Counted from the first letter of the stretch, positions 1 to 9,085 are shown. The stretch is 19,320 nucleotides of DNA from Paenalcaligenes sp035302345 (GCA_035302345.1 DATGSS010000080.1:1-19320); one strand, 5' to 3'. A program made the numbers and translations. The notes: a model not told the origin generated them from the letters alone.

Positions 1-287
1 TCTTTACGAATGAGCCAGTCAAGATGGTTTTCCTCGGGCTCGACCTCGTAAAAACGCATCACTGTCCAGGACTCGGCGGTCAGGTCTACGGGGTTGTCAT
101 AAGTACCGACATTAACCCCGACCTCATCGCGTAAATCGTTCCATGTCATGCAGGCAACTTGGCACGCCTTACAGCCAATGCACTTGGATTCGTCAATCAG
201 TTTCGCAACCTTATAACGTTCTCGTGCATGGGCTGGAGGCGTCGTTGTGGCCGACCTAGCTACAATATCTAACTGTTGATTGGCCAT
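1..287 (-). CDS. fdxH: Formate dehydrogenase beta subunit, iron-sulfur (N-terminal 95 residues, cut by window edge)
   Basis: This is the start of the four-cluster ferredoxin-like subunit that carries electrons from the periplasmic alpha subunit to the membrane cytochrome b subunit. Translating the minus strand from the ATG at 287-285 gives 95 residues before the edge. They include the first [4Fe-4S] motif CIGCKACQVAC and the stretch WNDLRDEVG, followed by a YDNP and ESWTVMRF segment, all very like the N-terminus of E. coli FdnH/FdoH as I recall it. The start lies only 4 bp after the fdnG stop, with an AAAGG ribosome site about 9 bases upstream inside the end of fdnG. The C-terminal part, including the remaining clusters and the single membrane helix known in this family, lies outside the window, as would a gamma subunit gene. 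Confidence 0.95.
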   Translation of the reverse strand, partial: MANQQLDIVARSATTTPPAHARERYKVAKLIDESKCIGCKACQVACMTWNDLRDEVGVNVGTYDNPVDLTAESWTVMRFYEVEPEENHLDWLIRK

Positions 288-291
288 AGCG

Positions 292-3200
292 TTATACCTT
301 TTCTATATTGACAAGGAAGGCTTTAAACTCAGGGGTTTGAGAGTTGGCATCACCCACAAACGGTGTGAGAGAATTTGCCAGGAACCCATCCTTGGTGACC
401 CCCTTGAAGCCCCAGTGAATCGGAATACCGACCTGATGTACCTTGCGCCCATCAACATCTAAAGCACGGATACGCTTAGTCACTACGCAGGTGGCGACTA
501 CCTGTCCGCGCTTGCTATGGACGCGTACTTTGTCGCCATCACGGATGCCTTTTTCTTTGGCCAACGCCACGCCAATCTCGACGAAAGGTGCGGGTTGTGT
601 GATTGCGTTACTCAGGGCGTGCTTTGTCCAGAAGTGATGGTGCTCGGTCAAGCGATAAGTAGTCGCCGCATAGGGGTACTCATCCTTGGTACCAAAGGTC
701 TCCCAGACATCGTCGTACACACGTGCGGCCGGGTTGCTAGTGGCCAGCTCGTTGTCAGGGTGGAATGGGTTAAAGCCAAGTGGACTCTCGAAGGGCTCGT
801 AGTGCTCGGGGAACGGGCCATCAACCATGCCTGCCGAGAACAAACGGGCAACCCCTTCGGGGTTCATAATGAATGGCCCAACGTTTTCCTCGGGAGCCGC
901 ATCTGGACGCATATCGGGGACATCAGCACCCCCCGCCCAAGTGCCACGCCAAGCAAGGTAGGTGCGCTCGGGATCCCATGGCTGACCGCTGGTGTCAGCG
1001 CTGGCCCGGTTATAAAGCACACGACGGTTGGCAGGCCAAGCAAAGCCCCACTCGGGATAAACACCTAATCCGCTGGGATCGTATTGGCTACGACGTTTTG
1101 TCATATTGCCAAACTCGGTCCAGCAGCCAGAGTAAATCCAGTTACCACAGGCGGTAGAGCCATCGTCTTGTAGCATGGCAAAACCGGGTAGTTGCTCGCC
1201 AGCTTTGAGTAAAAGCTTGCGTGGAGCATCTGGGTCCTCGGGATCTGCAGGTGCGTAAACATCGCGCAATGCCTTGCCGTTGATCTCCTTGAGGAGCTCT
1301 TCGGAACTGGGCTTTAACGGATTGATATAAGGCCAGTTGAGGTTGAGCACTGGCTCGGGCAATACACCCCCTTCTTCTTCGTAGAGCTCGCGCAGGCGCA
1401 TAAAGATGCGTGCAACGATCTCGGGGTCTAGTTTGGCTTCACCTGGTGGAGGTAAGGCCTGCTCTTTCCAAATCAAGGTACGGCTTGAATTGGTAAATGT
1501 TCCAGCTTCTTCGACAAAACAGTTAGAAGGTAAGCGGAAAACCTCGGTTTGGATGTCACTGGCATCAACATCATTGTACTCACCGTAGTGCTTCCAGAAC
1601 TCGCTGGTCTCGGTCTCGAGCGGATCGATAATGACCAAGAACTTGAGCTTTGACATGGCATCGGTGATTTTCTTTTTATGCGGCGCTGAACCTAAAGGAT
1701 TAAATCCTTGGCAGATAAAGCCATTCATTTCGCCGTTATTCATGTACTCGTACATGGCCATGACGTCATAACCTTTGTCGCGCTTTGGCACCCAGTCATA
1801 CGCAAAATTATTGCGTTTAGTGGCTGCATCACCCCAGTAAGCTTTCATCAAGCTAATAAACCATTTGGGGAAATTTTGCGTAAAGGTCATTTGATTGGGA
1901 CGCAATGGCTTGGGTGTACGTTTGTCTAAGTACACCTGCAAGTTGGGGTCCTCGTCCGTGGGCGCCAGCATATAGCCAGAGAGCACCTCGGAATACGCAT
2001 TCATATCGGTAATGCCCTGAACGTTGGCGTGTCCACGTAAAGCATTAACCCCACCGCCAGGACGACCCATATTGCCCAGTAACAGCTGAATCATTGCCAT
2101 GGTTCGAATGTTTTGCGAACCGATTGAGTGCTGCGTCCAACCCAAGGCGTAACAGATCGTCATGACCTTGTCAGGAGAACTCATTTCAGCCATTTTTTCG
2201 GCGATTTCGAGGAAGTCAGCCTCGGGAGTACCGGTGACTCTGGCCACCATCTCGGGCGTATAGCGGCTGTAGTGTTTTTTCAGTAGCTGATAAACGCAAC
2301 GTGGATCTTGCATGGTTTCATCGACCTCGATGTAGCCATCATCACCGATCTTGTAGCCCCACTGGGACTGATCGTATTTGCGTTTAGCCTTATCGTAACC
2401 ACTGTAGATCCCGTCTTTAAAGGAATAAGTATCTTTGACGATAAAAGTGGCGTCAGTATAGTTTTTGACGTATTCGTGGTGGATCTTGTCGTTACTGATT
2501 AGATAATTGATTACCCCCCCTAAAAAGGTAATATCAGTACCGACTCGGATAGGTGCATATTTGTCTGCGACAGCAGCTGAGCGTGTAAACCGTGGATCGA
2601 CCACTACGAGTGGTGCATTACGATTTTGCATGGCCTCGACCACCCATTTGAAACCACAGGGGTGAGCCTCGGCAGCATTACCGCCCATTATAAGGACCAT
2701 ATCCGTATTGCGGATATCTGTCCAAGAGTTAGTCATGGCACCGCGACCAAATGTTGGGCCCAAACTGGACACCGTTGGTGCGTGTCAAATACGTGCTTGA
2801 GTGTCGAGCGCGACCATTCCTAGGCCACGTGCGACTTTAACTGCTAAATAGCCTGTTTCATTAGAGGCTGCAGATGAAATTAAAAAGCCGGTAGAGTTCC
2901 AGCGGTTAACAGTCACCCCTTTGTCATTCTTTTGAATGAGATTTTCATCACGGTCATCTTTGAGGTGACGTGCAATGCGGTCGATGGCCTCATCCCAAGA
3001 GATGTCGCTCCACTCGGTAGAGCCCGGCGCGCGCACCTGTGGGTGGTGGACACGGGACTCACTTTGGACCATATCAATCACCCCTGCACCCTTGGGGCAC
3101 AGTGTGCCACGGTTAACTGGGTTATCGGGGTCACCTTCAATATGAACGATGGTGGGGCGCACGTTTTTGCTGCGATCGCCGAGGGTATACACAACCATCC

Positions 3201-3372
3201 CACAGCTGACCGAGCAGTAAGGACAGGTGCTGCGTGACTCGGTCGTGCGAGTTAGCTTGTACTCACGGGCGGCAGCTACCGCCTCGTTGGGAGAAAATCC
3301 CATTGCAGCTAAACTCGAACCGACCAGGCCAGCGGCACTTGCCCTGAAAAACTGCCTGCGATTCATATCCAT
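292..3372 (-). CDS. fdnG: Formate dehydrogenase-N/O alpha subunit, selenoprotein (molybdenum/tungsten bis-MGD), 1026 residues
   Basis: The catalytic subunit oxidises formate to CO2 on the outer face of the inner membrane and passes electrons to quinone through the beta and gamma subunits. The reading frame is interrupted only by a TGA at 2787-2785, codon 196, which is the selenocysteine position in E. coli FdnG. The flanking sequence (QAR-Sec-HAPT) matches that family. The N-terminus has a twin-arginine signal (NRRQFF, then a hydrophobic stretch and a likely cut near AVA at 31-33). A [4Fe-4S] site is formed by Cys50, Cys53, Cys57 and Cys92. His197 and Arg446 (in NALRGH) fall at the numbering of the known active-site residues. 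The C-terminal molybdopterin-binding domain is complete. I chose the ATG at 3372 because AGGAGA lies 9 bases upstream and MDMNRRQFF matches family N-termini; an upstream in-frame ATG at 3405 lacks this support. An automatic caller that reads TGA as stop will split the gene into two. Confidence 0.96.
2759..2787 (-). promoter_or_regulatory. Selenocysteine TGA codon with candidate bacterial SECIS hairpin
   Basis: The in-frame TGA is at 2787-2785. On the coding strand, a short hairpin TCCA-GTT-TGGG follows at 2769-2759, about 15 bases after the TGA, with a G-U in the apical loop. This is where SelB-dependent bacterial SECIS elements sit, and E. coli fdnG and fdhF place theirs similarly. A weaker lower stem, CCAA near 2778-2775 with TTGG some 30 bases further on, may extend it. 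The identity of the hairpin is inferred by eye and was not folded computationally. Confidence 0.7.
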
Positions 3373-3854
3373 TGTTAAGTATCTCCTAGAGCATTGATAA
3401 TGCAAGAAAGATCTATATCAATCTTCTGCTAAGCCTGGGCGATGTGGGTCGCCAATCGAGAAGCTTTTGCGGAGATGACTGATACCTTTACCTATTAGTA
3501 ACATAGGGTTTAGCAGCAATATATTGGTGATTACCCTTTCCGTGATGTGAAATCAATAATCCCCTTTTATTGTTTATGGGCTTTTGTATTTACTTTTTTT
3601 AATTGCTTCCTTTTCACTACAAGACCTTTCTTTTAACCCTAAAAGCACACTTCTATTTTGTTTCTGATGGCCCTACTTTTAAGTTCAACCTGAAAATAGT
3701 CCCAGTTTCGAAGATCTTTCCAAAACGGATAAGAACCAAACTGTTGCCAACACACAGTTACTATTTCTTGAAATATACAATTCTTTAATGATGCTTGGCA
3801 CTGAACGTTTATACTGAGGCGAACCCCGTAGGAAACACAATTTTAGGTGAGTAC
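3373..3854. other. AT-rich intergenic region between divergent fdnG and amidohydrolase
   Basis: No convincing gene is seen in these 482 bases. The region must carry the promoter and leader of the formate dehydrogenase operon (minus strand) and of the amidohydrolase (plus strand). On the minus strand, 3421-3408 reads TTGAT-ATAG-ATCTT, a half-good match to an FNR box. On the plus strand there is a 21-bp dyad at 3739-3759, listed separately, and a -10-like TATACA at 3774-3779 without a well-spaced -35. A 28-codon minus-strand frame (3504-3418) exists but lacks a ribosome site. Confidence 0.6.
3739..3759. repeat. 21-bp inverted repeat upstream of the Tat amidohydrolase (possible operator)
   Basis: AACTGT, a 9-base spacer, then ACAGTT form a perfect 6-bp dyad. 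The spacer region also holds TGTTG-C-CAACA. The element ends 95 bases before the amidohydrolase ATG. The size and symmetry suit a dimeric repressor or activator site, but no regulator is encoded nearby. Confidence 0.35.
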
Positions 3855-5312
3855 ATGAATCAAGCAAAAAAGTCTCAACTGAATAAAAAGGATCATCCCA
3901 AAGATTTATTCAGTCAATACATTAACGAACGTGCGCATAGTGATTTACGACGTCGCTTATTGTTGGGCGGGGCTGCATTTGCGGCGACCGCTTTTGCTGG
4001 CCTAAATCCATTGCGACGCACTTGGGCTGATAGTTTGCTAAAAAGTACTGCTGATCGGCCTATTGTTCTAACTAACTTAAAGCTTTTTGATGGCACTGGC
4101 AGTGCCCCGCAAAAAGGCCTACAGGTTCTGATTGTTGGTAATAAAGTACAAGACATCCTTGAGCAAGATGCTGACACCCCTGAACAAGCGCACGTGATTG
4201 ACTGTGCCGGCAAGCTATTAATGCCTGGTCTCATTGATATGCATTGGCACAGTATGCTGGCTGGACTGAACCAAACACGTGCACTGACCTCGCCTATTGG
4301 CTATTTATATTACACGGCAGCTGCAGAAGCTGAGCGTACTTTAATGCGCGGTTTCACTACCATTCGAGATGCCGGGGGACCTAGTTTTGCTTTAAAGAGT
4401 GCTATCGATGAAGGGTTAATATCAGGGCCACGTATTTACCCATCCGGAGCCATGATTACCCAGACTTCTGGACACGGTGACTTTCGCTTTATTAACGAAT
4501 TGCCACGTGATAGTTGGGCTAACACTAGTTTTATTGAGCGCGCAGGTGTCGCCATGATCGCAGATGGCCGTGCCGAGGTCTTGCGCCGGGTGCGCGAGCA
4601 ACTCATGCAGGGTGCTTCGCAAATTAAGATGCTCGCTGGCGGAGGGGTGGCTTCGTTGTATGACCCCCTTAATAGCGTACAGTTTACCGAAGACGAACTA
4701 ACAGCAGCCGTACAAGCAGCAGAAGACTACGACACCTATGTAATGACCCATGTCTACATGCCAAAGGGAATACAGCGTGCCATCCGCAGTGGTGTACAGT
4801 GCATAGAGCATGGGCAACTAGCCGATGAAGAGTCCGTAAAAATGATGCAAGATCACGGCGTCTGGTGGAGCCTGCAGCCCTTTTTGCAAGATAAAGACTC
4901 AAATGAATACGTAAACCCGGTGCAAATTGCAGACCAAAAGCGTGTCGCTGAGGGTACCGTACGGGCTTATGAGTTGGCTCAAAAGTACGACATAAACACA
5001 GGCTGGGGAACTGATATTTTATTTAATCCTAAAAAAACCAGCACCCAAGGTGCACAGCTGGCCAAATTAACCCGTTTTTATGACCCGCTAGTGTTGTTGC
5101 GCCAAGCCACTGCACAAAATGCGCGCATGCTAGCTTTGTCTAGAACTCGTAACCCTTATCCTGGTCTATTGGGTGAGATTGCCCCAGGCGCGTATGCCGA
5201 TTTAATTATTGCTGATGGTGACCCCACCAAAGACATTGATTTTGTCAGCGATCCAGAGAAAAACTTTCACATCATTATGAAAGACGGCGTGATTTACAAA
5301 AACACACTGTAG
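3855..5312 (+). CDS. Tat-signal metal-dependent amidohydrolase (imidazolonepropionase-like/Xaa-Pro dipeptidase-like family), 485 residues
   Basis: A TIM-barrel hydrolase of the amidohydrolase superfamily. The metal and active-site set is complete: His130-Trp-His132 after the first strand, Lys258 (expected carbamylated lysine, in QIKML-AGGG), His299, His319 (IEHG) and Asp387 (WGTD). Characterised relatives of this branch cleave dipeptides ending in proline, arginine or similar residues; the substrate here is unknown. Residues 31-50 (LRRRLLLGG then a hydrophobic Ala-rich run) look like a twin-arginine signal, set about 30 residues in, so the enzyme is probably periplasmic or membrane-attached. 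I chose the ATG at 3855, with AGGTGAG just upstream; a TTG at 3795 in the same frame would add 20 residues and has no ribosome site. It stands alone on the plus strand and converges on the small membrane protein gene. A close paralogue lies at 10949-12415. Confidence 0.88.
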   Translation: MNQAKKSQLNKKDHPKDLFSQYINERAHSDLRRRLLLGGAAFAATAFAGLNPLRRTWADSLLKSTADRPIVLTNLKLFDGTGSAPQKGLQVLIVGNKVQDILEQDADTPEQAHVIDCAGKLLMPGLIDMHWHSMLAGLNQTRALTSPIGYLYYTAAAEAERTLMRGFTTIRDAGGPSFALKSAIDEGLISGPRIYPSGAMITQTSGHGDFRFINELPRDSWANTSFIERAGVAMIADGRAEVLRRVREQLMQGASQIKMLAGGGVASLYDPLNSVQFTEDELTAAVQAAEDYDTYVMTHVYMPKGIQRAIRSGVQCIEHGQLADEESVKMMQDHGVWWSLQPFLQDKDSNEYVNPVQIADQKRVAEGTVRAYELAQKYDINTGWGTDILFNPKKTSTQGAQLAKLTRFYDPLVLLRQATAQNARMLALSRTRNPYPGLLGEIAPGAYADLIIADGDPTKDIDFVSDPEKNFHIIMKDGVIYKNTL

Positions 5313-5327
5313 TGCAAATAGGGGTAA

Positions 5328-5346
5328 AGCCTTAGTGCCTAAGGCT
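5328..5346. terminator. Perfect 8-bp hairpin between convergent genes
   Basis: AGCCTTAG, loop TGC, CTAAGGCT. It starts 16 bases after the amidohydrolase stop, and its right arm contains the TAG stop (5341-5339) of the minus-strand gene. On the minus strand it is followed by TTTACCCC, on the plus strand by no T-run. It is likely a weak shared terminator. Confidence 0.55.
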
Positions 5347-5596
5347 CATCCCGATCACGTTGATTCACTTGCGAGTTAGCACCGTCCGAGGGATGGGGCG
5401 CATCTGAACGGTGTTGGGTATCCGAATCAGCATGAGATGAGTGCTGGTTGCGTTGCTGGGTCAACTGCTGTGGTGGCTGTTTGTCGTCGTGATCCAGTGT
5501 GCGATGCTCGCGTGATTCTTCTAGGACCTGTTTAAATCCTTTGACCATCAAATAGATAACGGCCACAGTACCCAATATAAATAAAGCGATACGCAT
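5339..5596 (-). CDS. Small one-helix membrane protein with low-complexity polar tail, 85 residues
   Basis: I do not recognise the family. The N-terminal 20 residues (MRIALFILGTVAVIYLMVKG) form one transmembrane helix. The rest is hydrophilic and rich in Gln, His, Asp, Ser and Arg (for example QPPQQLTQQ and HSSHADSD), so it is probably disordered. The ATG at 5596 has AGGGG about 8 bases upstream, which supports translation. It lies 84 bp downstream of the MgtC-like gene on the same strand and may be its last operon member. Small helix-plus-tail proteins of this kind are usually poorly conserved, so annotation by homology may fail. Confidence 0.65.
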   Translation of the reverse strand: MRIALFILGTVAVIYLMVKGFKQVLEESREHRTLDHDDKQPPQQLTQQRNQHSSHADSDTQHRSDAPHPSDGANSQVNQRDRDEP

Positions 5597-5680
5597 ACCT
5601 ACCCCTGTTTGTAATACATCGATGCTAATGAGTCTATTGTCGCATAAAAAACGTCTTTAAAGGTCCTGGCCTGGGCACGC

Positions 5681-6406
5681 TTATTGGTGCGCTCGTGGCA
5701 ACCAGAATGCATGTCTGATAACAGCAGTCTGGTTTAATATGCGAATAAAATCACTGATCTCTTCTTCGCTGATTCCCTTGACGTCGATGGAGGCTTGGAT
5801 TTCAACTTCATCATCACCAAAAGGTTTGGTATCAATCTTGCCTAGGGGGAGGTTTTTTGTTTGCAACAAATCGGTAAATATACCCAGCGCTCGTTCGCGA
5901 TCTTGGTTATCGGCAATCAAATGCACAACATGACGTAAATCTTGTTGGAGTGTATCCAGAGGTTGACGACTGATGGTGCGCTCTAATCCACGCAAAGCAC
6001 TATTGGCTGCAATGATAAATACCGTACCCAAGGCAGCCTCGGCAATTAAATCAGCACCGGCGCAGGCACCTACAGCTGCTGATGACCACAGGGTAGCAGC
6101 CGTATTCAACCCGCGTATGCTACTGCCTGCGCTGTCTCTCATGATGGCACCAGCGCCTAGAAAACCCACGCCAGAAACCACCGATGCTGCAATACGTACA
6201 GCCCCGTCTGAGCCGGCTGCGCGCATGGCTAAATCGACAAAAATAGCCGCACCAACGGCCACGAGGACGTTGGTGCGCAAACCTGCTACTTGGCGCCTGT
6301 ATTCGCGCTCGATCCCGATTAAGGAACCAAAAACAAATGCAGCCAGCAAGCTAATAAAAGTGTTTATAAAATCCAAATAAAGGAATTTTTGTTGTATTGC
6401 TAGCAT
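5681..6406 (-). CDS. MgtC/SapB-family inner-membrane protein, 241 residues
   Basis: The MgtC family comprises multi-helix membrane proteins. Salmonella MgtC supports growth in low Mg2+ and inhibits the F-ATPase, while many non-pathogen members have no assigned role. Family motifs are visible: FGSLIGIEREYRRQ near residues 26-39, GLRTNVLVAVGAA near 42-54, SGVGFLGAGAIMRD near 78-91, and GLNTAATLWSSAAVG in the next helix. After about four or five helices there is a soluble C-terminal domain (about 150-241) like the ACT-like domain of full-length MgtC. Length is normal. The ATG at 6406 has no strong ribosome site (AGGGG is about 13 bases away). It follows the mechanosensitive channel gene by 39 bp on the same strand, suggesting co-transcription in an ion-balance or envelope-stress unit. 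Confidence 0.88.
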   Translation of the reverse strand: MLAIQQKFLYLDFINTFISLLAAFVFGSLIGIEREYRRQVAGLRTNVLVAVGAAIFVDLAMRAAGSDGAVRIAASVVSGVGFLGAGAIMRDSAGSSIRGLNTAATLWSSAAVGACAGADLIAEAALGTVFIIAANSALRGLERTISRQPLDTLQQDLRHVVHLIADNQDRERALGIFTDLLQTKNLPLGKIDTKPFGDDEVEIQASIDVKGISEEEISDFIRILNQTAVIRHAFWLPRAHQ

Positions 6407-6445
6407 ACTCAGGCGCCGCCCCTAGTGGCCCATTTTCAAAAAAGT

Positions 6446-8983
6446 TTAGGAATCACCCGGAAACGCTCGGGGCGTTTGACCAGCAGGCGGATAACCCGTT
6501 GGGGTTTGTTGCTTGCTTTCTGCTAGTGCTTCTACCATTTGAACGTCAATAGGTGAGGCGTAACCTTTTTTGTCACGGCCGAAATGCAACACCGAATGTG
6601 GGTAAGGCATTTCAATACCTGCCTCATCAAAGCGCATTTTGACATACCTGTTATACCCCCGTTGCACTGCCCACTGCATGCCAGGGATGGTTTTGATCAA
6701 GATGCGAATCTTGACGCCTTGTTGGTTGATCTCGGTAACACCTTGGATGGTAATGTCCTCTAAGATACTGTCAGCCACGGCGGGGTCATGTTTGAGGTCA
6801 TCAAACGCAATTGCGAGATAACGCATCGTTTCATCAACTGATTCACGGTGACCAACCACATATTCGCCCACGGTATAGCCGTAATCACGGGTGTGATTCG
6901 AGACGCTATCGATGGAAGAGAAAGGAACCAAGTGATAGCCACCGTCTAGCGTGCGAATCACCACAGAGCGAATGGTCAGCTTTTCTACTGAACCAAATAA
7001 CCCGGCTACTTCGACCACGTCGTTTTGGTTCATGCCATTTTCAAGTTGAATAAAAATACCTGTAATGACGTCTTGCACAAGTTTTTGTGCCCCAAAACCA
7101 ACCGCTAGACCAATGACCCCTGCCCCTGCGATGAGTGGTCCAATATCGATACCCAGCTGTGAAAGCACAATCAACAGTGTTAGACCACTGATAATAATAA
7201 CGAGTGCATTTTTGAAAAGCATCAGCAAGGTGCGCTCGCGCTCGGAAGGCATATGGCTGCCTGATACTGCGAGACGATGCTCGATAAAGCTGGCTAGCAC
7301 AATCCATGCTGTGGCGGCTACAGCGCACACTAACACAATACGCAAAAGCGTCTGTAGTACCACGAGCCCTTGGCCGTGGGTCAGCCACTCTTGGAAATTC
7401 ATGACCTGCCATGCATCCAAGAGGCTAAGAATAATGCCCGCAAATAGGAATAGTCGAATCACCTGAAACGCGATGGGCATATAGGAATTCAGACGCTCTT
7501 CTAGTAGTGGGAAGTACTCGTTCCAGCGCTCGGATAAATGTAAATGATGCGATGACAATGAGGTGACAACCAAAAAGAGAGCACCCCCGATAACCAATGT
7601 CAGCAAGGTCTGCAAACTGGCCTGGGCCATAAAACTAAGTGCGTTTTGCTGATCGACCAAAGTCGTGAACAACAGGACAGTGAAATAGACCCATGCCACA
7701 ACAAACCATAGTCGTGCAGATACGCGCCAGACGCTACCACCGACAGCGTCTGCGCTACGCTCGGCCATCGCGATGAAGCCATCAGAAACCTGTTGGCGCT
7801 GGCGCCATAAAACACCAATGGCATAAAAATACACCACCAACATGAGCACAGAGCCAAAGACATTAGCCACCGCAGGTGCCAAGACAGCTTGTAAGAACGG
7901 TACTAAGACTAATAAGCCATAGCCACCTACATTAACTACGTTGGCAAACCAACCGTGCCAGTAACGTGCGCGCTGCTCAGCTATAGGGATTAAGCGTAAT
8001 GCCTCGAAGCGTTCAGCAAAGAATAAGCGGCTAATGGCTTTAACCACCTCTACGGCGAAAAATGCCGTCAAGAACTGCATGCTAAACAAGGTCAGTTGAT
8101 GTTCATGAGCAAAAGCAGCGGTCGTGACCACATACCCCACCAGAGCAGCCACCATAATAGCCAATACATCAACCACGAAGGCGCCAACTACTGCGGCCAT
8201 TTTGCGCAACTTGGTGTAGCGCTCGACGTAATTCTTTTTGGCTTGATCAGGATCGAGCCTGCTAAGGTCACTATCAGCAGTTTCTGTCGCTGAATCAGTG
8301 TCATCTTGTATATGAGAAAACTCGCCTGCGCTTTCGGTTTCTGCGGCCTCCTCTTGTTTTTGGCGTAGCTGTGTGGCACGACGTCTACGCTGCAAAAAAC
8401 GTCTTTCCAGTGCGCGCTGCTGGGATGCCAGCTTTGCAGCGGAGGGTAATTTGGTCGCCCACTGGGCGAATGCCCGAAATATCGGCATGACTACACTGCG
8501 CAAGATCCTAAAAGCGATCACTGTGACCACAATGGTCAGAATCAGGCTCAATACAGCCTGATGCCAACTTTTGATGCGCTCGACCTGACTGTCATCACCT
8601 TTGAACAAAGACAAGATAATGTGCCATGAATGCCCAATATCTTTACGTAATCCCTGGGCAAATGCCTGCAAGCGCTGGACAAATTTCCCGCCGGCGGATT
8701 CTTTGGTCCCATCATGCGCGAGCGGAGTTTGTGTGCCATCCTCATCAACGATGACAACACTCTCTCCATGTGAAATAGCCCGCAAGTGCTCGACCAGCTG
8801 GTCTCTGACCGAGTCATCAGCCAATGCTTCGGCCAATAACTCTACAGTCACCTCGCCGTTGACATCGTCGGCAGGCGGTGCCTCTTGGGCATGGGCCGGC
8901 ACAAAGGAAAAAGCTGCCCAAAGCAGCACTAAAAGTATCCCTTGTTTGATATAACACCACGCGTTGCGATTTTTTAAATGCAT
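6446..8983 (-). CDS. Large MscS-family mechanosensitive channel, YbiO-like, 845 residues
   Basis: An inner-membrane channel that opens under membrane tension to release solutes on hypo-osmotic shock. The N-terminus carries a cleavable signal (hydrophobic 15-28, AHA then QE near 30-34) followed by a periplasmic domain. Several membrane helices follow, interrupted at about 190-250 by a charged Arg/Glu/Asp-rich loop. The MscS core lies near residues 605-800: a Gly/Ala-rich pore helix (GAGVIGLAVGFGAQ), the LVQDVITGIF kink region and the beta domain with LVPFSSI. It ends with a short Pro-rich tail. E. coli YbiO has the same build with about 741 residues. I chose the ATG at 8983; an in-frame TTG at 9019 would add 12 residues but has no ribosome site, and the ATG itself has only a distant AAGG. 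It is first in the minus-strand unit leading to the MgtC-like gene. Confidence 0.87.
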   Translation of the reverse strand: MHLKNRNAWCYIKQGILLVLLWAAFSFVPAHAQEAPPADDVNGEVTVELLAEALADDSVRDQLVEHLRAISHGESVVIVDEDGTQTPLAHDGTKESAGGKFVQRLQAFAQGLRKDIGHSWHIILSLFKGDDSQVERIKSWHQAVLSLILTIVVTVIAFRILRSVVMPIFRAFAQWATKLPSAAKLASQQRALERRFLQRRRRATQLRQKQEEAAETESAGEFSHIQDDTDSATETADSDLSRLDPDQAKKNYVERYTKLRKMAAVVGAFVVDVLAIMVAALVGYVVTTAAFAHEHQLTLFSMQFLTAFFAVEVVKAISRLFFAERFEALRLIPIAEQRARYWHGWFANVVNVGGYGLLVLVPFLQAVLAPAVANVFGSVLMLVVYFYAIGVLWRQRQQVSDGFIAMAERSADAVGGSVWRVSARLWFVVAWVYFTVLLFTTLVDQQNALSFMAQASLQTLLTLVIGGALFLVVTSLSSHHLHLSERWNEYFPLLEERLNSYMPIAFQVIRLFLFAGIILSLLDAWQVMNFQEWLTHGQGLVVLQTLLRIVLVCAVAATAWIVLASFIEHRLAVSGSHMPSERERTLLMLFKNALVIIISGLTLLIVLSQLGIDIGPLIAGAGVIGLAVGFGAQKLVQDVITGIFIQLENGMNQNDVVEVAGLFGSVEKLTIRSVVIRTLDGGYHLVPFSSIDSVSNHTRDYGYTVGEYVVGHRESVDETMRYLAIAFDDLKHDPAVADSILEDITIQGVTEINQQGVKIRILIKTIPGMQWAVQRGYNRYVKMRFDEAGIEMPYPHSVLHFGRDKKGYASPIDVQMVEALAESKQQTPTGYPPAGQTPRAFPGDS

Positions 8984-9085
8984 GTCGTGAAAAACCTTTT
9001 TTACGTTTGGATTGCGCAACTGGCTTTTTTTATGATTTTTATTTGCTCCTTGATTGGGTTGCTTTAAAGTTTAAACCCTTAAAAA

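Noticed and set aside
517..1068. Open frame of 183 codons on the plus strand inside fdnG
   Set aside because: It is antisense to the conserved C-terminal part of formate dehydrogenase, without a recognisable motif.
2785..2787. Frameshift or nonsense mutation making fdnG a pseudogene
   Set aside because: The TGA falls exactly at the conserved selenocysteine codon, the frame continues unchanged, and the rest of the gene is intact.
3543..3556. TGAT/ATCA dyad in the intergenic region as an FNR box
   Set aside because: The half-sites are separated by five rather than four bases, which does not fit FNR binding.
3796..3812. Sigma54-like TGGCAC element upstream of the Tat amidohydrolase
   Set aside because: The GG is present but the GC expected about ten bases further on is replaced by TT, so the -12 element is missing.
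3795..3854. Upstream TTG start for the Tat amidohydrolase
   Set aside because: It adds 20 residues with no ribosome site and would move the twin-arginine motif over 50 residues into the chain; the ATG at 3855 has AGGTGAG.
8984..9019. TTG start for the mechanosensitive channel
   Set aside because: There is no ribosome site before it, and it would place a polar 12-residue segment before an otherwise normal signal peptide.
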